A stretch of 17,374 nt of DNA from Spirochaetales bacterium (GTDB lineage Bacteria > Spirochaetota > Spirochaetia > Treponematales > UBA12059): positions 1-17,374 of the forward strand of contig JAFGUM010000237.1 in the NCBI GenBank assembly GCA_016938515.1. The letters are read 5' to 3'. Below the pieces are notes generated by a model. The model saw only the letters and a program-made list of their open reading frames with translations, did not search any database and had not been told where the DNA came from. The position numbers and the translations under genes are program-made. Of the stretch, positions 13,796-17,374 are shown piece by piece. Within the stretch, counting starts at the first letter, position 1; each line of letters opens with the position of its first letter.

Positions 13796-14886
13796 CGCTG
13801 ATAGGTCCCGCCGGATTGCCGACGCCCGTCGGCGAGTATCTGGAATACGACGTCGTAGTCCGTTCGTGTGTTTCTGTAGACCGCAACCTGCGTGGTCTTC
13901 CTTTTTCGCACGCCCTTGATGAGGAGGGGGTGCGTGCCACGGGTACCAAGCTCGGTGGTACCGCCAGGGCAGCTGGTTTTGACGTTGCCAGGGCATCAGA
14001 CCTGGATGGGTGGTACCGCGCCTCCCTGGCCGAGCGGGGATTGTATTCCAGGCCGTACCTGCTCAACGACGACTCGCTAGTCGCGCTGGCTCCCGATCGC
14101 AGGATATGGGCCGCGTTCAACGATACAAGTCACTTGTCGCTGCGATCGTCGTCGCCCGGGCTCGACCTGGAGGGCCCCTGGAACAGCGTCTCAGACGCCG
14201 ATGACGCGTTTCAGGCGGCTGTGGGCGATGACGCGTGGGCGTTTGACGCGGATCTTGGCTACACGATGGCTGAAGCGGCTTTTTGCGGCAGCGGTCTCTC
14301 AGGATCCGTTACGATCCATGCTCCGGCCCTCGTCATATCGGGGTTGGCTGAAACCGCGTTCAAGAGGGCAATGGAGGCGGGCTTTGTGCTGTCAGGCGCG
14401 TATTCTGGCCTGAGCTCGTCTGAAGGCGCCCTGTTTGGTATTGCGTTACCCAAGGTGTACCGGGACCCGGAGCGCGCCGCGCTCGGCCGACTGAGCGCCG
14501 TAGTCAAGGTCCTGGTGGAGTACGAGCGTCGCGCACGGTCACGACTGCTCGAGCAGAGTCCGTGGGAAGCCCTGGACGTCGTAGGCAGGGCGTATGGTCG
14601 AGCACGGGGAGCCTGGCTCGTGTCCAGGGACGAAGGAGCCGATATAATCTCAGGATTGCGGCTTGGGCTCGCTACCGGTATTCTTGAGGGTGGTAGCCTG
14701 GAAGCCGTAACAGACCTCTGGGTAGCGTCTGGATTGAGTACGAGGCATGGCGCTGTCGCGGGGCTGGGTGGCAGGGTATACGATGAAGCCGAGCGTCAGA
14801 GTGAGCCAGAATCGGCAAAGAGAGCGCGGGAGCTACGGCTCGCCGTTGCCGGTATGAGCATGACCAAGAGGTACGGAGATGTTTAA
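13792..14886 (+). CDS. mcsB: McsB homologue lacking catalytic residues (putative pseudokinase)
   Basis: A 364-residue protein, the same length as Bacillus McsB (363), in the McsB position between mcsA and clpC. Fold-level similarity is clear by eye: DVVVRSCVSVDRN (20-32) for the family DIVLSSRIRLARN, AFNDTSHLSL (108-117) for LNEEDHIRI, a GY...GSGLSGSVTIHAPALV block (156-181) for GY...GTGLRASVMMHLPALV, GAYSGLSSSEG (202-212) for GIYGEGSEAVG, and VEYERRARSRL and GLRLGLATGIL later. The aligned active-site residues are changed: the N-terminal Arg pair is Cys26/Ser28, the NEED motif is N-D-T-S (110-113), the active-site Cys is Glu161, and nucleotide-binding Arg positions are Ser170 and Ser201. The C-terminal phosphoarginine-sensing RDxxRA motif reads ESAKRA (340-345). 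The frame is intact with normal codon use, so it is not a decayed gene. Alignment was made by eye. Confidence 0.82.
   Translation: MTLIGPAGLPTPVGEYLEYDVVVRSCVSVDRNLRGLPFSHALDEEGVRATGTKLGGTARAAGFDVARASDLDGWYRASLAERGLYSRPYLLNDDSLVALAPDRRIWAAFNDTSHLSLRSSSPGLDLEGPWNSVSDADDAFQAAVGDDAWAFDADLGYTMAEAAFCGSGLSGSVTIHAPALVISGLAETAFKRAMEAGFVLSGAYSGLSSSEGALFGIALPKVYRDPERAALGRLSAVVKVLVEYERRARSRLLEQSPWEALDVVGRAYGRARGAWLVSRDEGADIISGLRLGLATGILEGGSLEAVTDLWVASGLSTRHGAVAGLGGRVYDEAERQSEPESAKRARELRLAVAGMSMTKRYGDV
14866..14872 (+). promoter_or_regulatory. Shine-Dalgarno site of clpC
   Basis: AAGAGGT lies 6 nt upstream of ATG 14879, within the last codons of the mcsB homologue. It supports a start overlapping that gene by 8 nt. 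Confidence 0.6.
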
Positions 14887-17374
14887 AGGATTGACCAAAC
14901 GCGCGCAACGCGTTTTAACGGTGCTGGCCCAGGAAGAAGCTAGACGCTTTCACGCGGGAGAACTAGCTCCCGAGCACGTTTTACTGTCGCTTCTGAACGA
15001 GGGCGAGGGTACCGGATATCGGCTACTGGTTTCTCTAAAAATGGATATGTCGGAGTTGATACACGACCTTGAACGCGCGGCGAGCGGCCGCAAGGGTGGG
15101 TTTCTGCTCGGTGACGCGCCCTTGTCGAGGCGGTTGAAGTCGATGCTCGAAACGGCGGCGGAGGAAGCCAGGCTGCTCGAAGGAGAATACATTGGTACCG
15201 AACACCTGGTAATAGCCGCGGCGAGGGAAAACGGTTCGGTGCTCGAGCAGTTTCTGTCCAGATACGGGGTGTTCTATGAGCAGCTTCGTGTTTCTCTCAA
15301 GCTGCTTTCAGGGAACCAGGACAGCGCGAAAGAAAAGGATATCCCGCTCGTCGGCACCATGGGGCACATGGCTCAAGCTTCGGGCGCCCCTGTATCAGCT
15401 ACGCGCAAGCCGGTGGTCGGTTCTACACCACTCCTTGACGAGCACTCGAGAGACCTGACGGCGCTGGCCCGGGACGACAAGATCGATCCGGTTGTTGGCC
15501 GCGCTCGTGAAACACGTCGTCTGGTACGTATCCTGTCGCGCCGCAGCAAGAACAACCCGGTGCTCATCGGTGACCCGGGTGTTGGCAAGACTGCCATAGT
15601 CGAGGGGTTGGCGCTCAGGATGGCCAAGGGGGACGTACCCGACGGATTGCTCGGCAAGAGGCTGCTCGTACTGGACATGGCGTCCATAGTCGCCGGTACC
15701 AAGTACCGCGGAGAGTTTGAGGAGCGCCTTAAACGTATAATGAAGGAGATTCTCACTTCGGGCAATGTTATCCTCTTCATAGACGAGTTGCATACGATCA
15801 TCGGTGCTGGCAGCGCGGAGGGAACCATCGACGCGTCCAACATGCTCAAGCCAGCGCTTTCCAGGGGAGAGTTGCAGTGTATAGGCGCTACGACGCTGGA
15901 TGAGTACCGCAAGTACTTTGAGAAGGATGCCGCTTTGGAGCGGCGTTTCCAGACGGTGCTCGTCGAAGAGCCCACCATAGAAGAGTCTATCGATATTCTC
16001 AATGGCATCAAGGAGCGGTACGAACGGTACCATGGAGTGCGGTATGCGCAGGATGCCATCGAGGCATCGGTGCGCTTCGCGGATCGCTACGTGAGCGACC
16101 GATTCCTTCCAGACAAGGCTATAGACGTACTTGATGAATCCGGAGCCAAGAAGAAGGTTGACAACCCGATAAGCGGCGTGGAACTCGGAAGCATAGAAGT
16201 AGAAATTCGTCGGCTCACCGAGGAGAAGCTGGCTCTCGTTTCTACCCAGAACTACGAGCGGGCGGCGGAAGTTCGCGATAGGGTGCGGGCGCTCAAGGCT
16301 GAGCTCGAAGAGTTGAAGGCCAGGAGCGCCTCACGCTCGGGGGGCGGCAATATCGTCAGCGTTGATGACGTTCGCGCTGTCGTTTCAGAGATGACGGGTA
16401 TCCCGGTCGAGCGTATAGCCGAGGGTGAGTCTGGGCGTCTGTCCAGCCTCGAGGAGGACCTGCACAGGCGTGTAATAGGCCAGGACTTTGCCGTAAGCGC
16501 ACTGGCGTCGTCTGTGCGACGCGCACGGGCTGGCATTTCTGACCCACGAAGACCGCTTGGGTCGTTTATATTTCTGGGCCCCACGGGTGTAGGCAAAACC
16601 CTGCTGGCAAAGTCACTGGCGGAGAGTTTGTTTGGCAGCGAAGACGCGCTTATACGCATTGATATGTCCGATTTTATGGAGCGTCACAACGCGTCGAGGC
16701 TCGTGGGTTCACCGCCGGGATACGTAGGCTACGACGAGGGTGGTATGCTCACCGAGCGCGTCAGGCGCAAGCCCTACAGCGTCGTGTTGTTTGACGAGAT
16801 AGAAAAAGCCCATCCAGACGTTTTTAACCTGCTACTGCAGCTTCTGGAAGAGGGTGAGCTGCGCGACAATCTCGGCCACGCGGTTTCGTTCCGCAATTGC
16901 GTCGTCATCATGACGAGCAACGCGGGGACGAGGGATCTGACGAGGGGTACCCGCCTCGGTTTTGGCGCAGAAGCCGGCAGGTTCGACTACAAGGCGGTAA
17001 AATCGGCCGCGCTCGCCGAGCTCAAGCGCCTGTTCAACCCGGAATTCATAAACCGGGTAGACGAGATCGTCGTCTTCCATCCACTCGAAAAGGAACAGGT
17101 GCGCATGGTGCTGGAACTCGAGCTATCGCTGTTGAGGCGTCGACTTACCGAGCGGGGCGTTGCTATAGAGCTGGATACGAAAGCGGTGGAAAAGCTGGTG
17201 GAGGATGGATACGACGAAGCGTACGGTGCTCGTCCCATGCGCCGCCTCATAACCAAAACCATAGAAGACCCCCTGGCGGCCATTATGGTGGAGGGGGCGT
17301 GTCCCCCGGGATCTACCGTGCGCGTGCGGGAAAAGGGCGGTGAGCTCGTCATAAAGGTGATAAAGCCGCCAAAA
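14879..17374 (+). CDS. clpC: ATP-dependent Clp protease ATP-binding subunit ClpC (3' truncated by window end)
   Basis: AAA+ unfoldase that feeds substrates to ClpP. The frame runs 832 codons to the window edge without a stop; ClpC proteins are usually 810-850 residues, so little is missing. Domains: N-terminal double Clp repeat (1-145); D1 with Walker [10 protein letters not shown] (231-239), pore loop KYRG (275-278), Walker [11 protein letters not shown] (297-306) and ALERRF (353-357); ClpC-type middle domain (430-490) containing a UVR-like [20 protein letters not shown]2 with Walker A GPTGVGKT (567-574), pore loop GYVGYDEGG (614-622), Walker [13 protein letters not shown] (635-646) and FINRVDE (723-729). 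LGF at 693-695 fits the ClpP-docking tripeptide. Glu32 and Glu108 match the acidic residues of the phosphoarginine pockets known in Bacillus ClpC. ATG 14879 overlaps the mcsB homologue by 8 nt and follows AAGAGGT. Confidence 0.96.
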   Translation, partial: MFKGLTKRAQRVLTVLAQEEARRFHAGELAPEHVLLSLLNEGEGTGYRLLVSLKMDMSELIHDLERAASGRKGGFLLGDAPLSRRLKSMLETAAEEARLLEGEYIGTEHLVIAAARENGSVLEQFLSRYGVFYEQLRVSLKLLSGNQDSAKEKDIPLVGTMGHMAQASGAPVSATRKPVVGSTPLLDEHSRDLTALARDDKIDPVVGRARETRRLVRILSRRSKNNPVLIGDPGVGKTAIVEGLALRMAKGDVPDGLLGKRLLVLDMASIVAGTKYRGEFEERLKRIMKEILTSGNVILFIDELHTIIGAGSAEGTIDASNMLKPALSRGELQCIGATTLDEYRKYFEKDAALERRFQTVLVEEPTIEESIDILNGIKERYERYHGVRYAQDAIEASVRFADRYVSDRFLPDKAIDVLDESGAKKKVDNPISGVELGSIEVEIRRLTEEKLALVSTQNYERAAEVRDRVRALKAELEELKARSASRSGGGNIVSVDDVRAVVSEMTGIPVERIAEGESGRLSSLEEDLHRRVIGQDFAVSALASSVRRARAGISDPRRPLGSFIFLGPTGVGKTLLAKSLAESLFGSEDALIRIDMSDFMERHNASRLVGSPPGYVGYDEGGMLTERVRRKPYSVVLFDEIEKAHPDVFNLLLQLLEEGELRDNLGHAVSFRNCVVIMTSNAGTRDLTRGTRLGFGAEAGRFDYKAVKSAALAELKRLFNPEFINRVDEIVVFHPLEKEQVRMVLELELSLLRRRLTERGVAIELDTKAVEKLVEDGYDEAYGARPMRRLITKTIEDPLAAIMVEGACPPGSTVRVREKGGELVIKVIKPPK

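Noticed and set aside
13792..14886. Treating the mcsB homologue as a pseudogene
   Set aside because: The frame is intact over the full family length, has normal codon use, a ribosome-binding site and start/stop overlaps with both neighbours, and keeps scaffold motifs; specific loss of catalytic residues suggests a pseudokinase instead.

Overview
The window looks like a chromosomal segment of a moderately high-GC (roughly 55-60% by eye) spirochaete, probably Treponema/Spirochaeta-like. The evidence is indirect: a chemotaxis operon built around a long CheA, a substrate-binding protein whose processed N-terminus reads AGSKEA (a style common in that phylum), an mcsA-mcsB-clpC cluster outside the Firmicutes, and heavy use of the AUA isoleucine codon. 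No rRNA or other taxonomic marker is present, so the phylum call is an inference.

Layout. (1) 1-945: 3' part of a gene for a protein with repeated Asp-rich calcium-loop-like motifs, followed by an inverted repeat. (2) 1100-5487: STAS protein, cheA, cheR and cheB, with 4-nt start/stop overlaps at two junctions. (3) 5519-5554: a tandem GC-rich hairpin repeat between cheB and cheY. (4) 5619-10729: cheY, cheW, a soluble receiver-first histidine kinase with degenerate C-terminal receiver and HPt-like modules, a single-domain response regulator, and a second receiver-first hybrid kinase (REC-PAS-HisKA-HATPase-REC). (5) 10726-13176, minus strand: a NitT/TauT-type ABC importer transcribed in the order substrate-binding protein, permease, ATPase; its last stop codon overlaps the stop codon of the preceding plus-strand kinase gene. 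(6) 13177-13312: divergent intergenic region. (7) 13313-17374: mcsA, an mcsB homologue and clpC, the last cut by the window end. Nearly the whole window is coding; no gap exceeds 300 bases and no tRNA, rRNA, CRISPR array or insertion sequence was seen.

How the genes may work together. CheA, CheW, CheR, CheB and CheY form the core of a chemotaxis pathway; no receptor, CheD, CheX or CheC is in view. The two soluble kinases begin with receivers and lack membrane segments, so they are plausible internal targets of phosphate from CheA. CheA also carries two tandem motifs that match the MshEN-type cyclic-di-GMP-binding pattern almost perfectly. In the protein-quality-control cluster, McsA and ClpC look canonical, but the protein in the McsB position keeps the phosphagen-kinase fold signature while losing essentially every recognisable catalytic residue. 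It appears to be a pseudokinase, which is the most surprising feature of the window.
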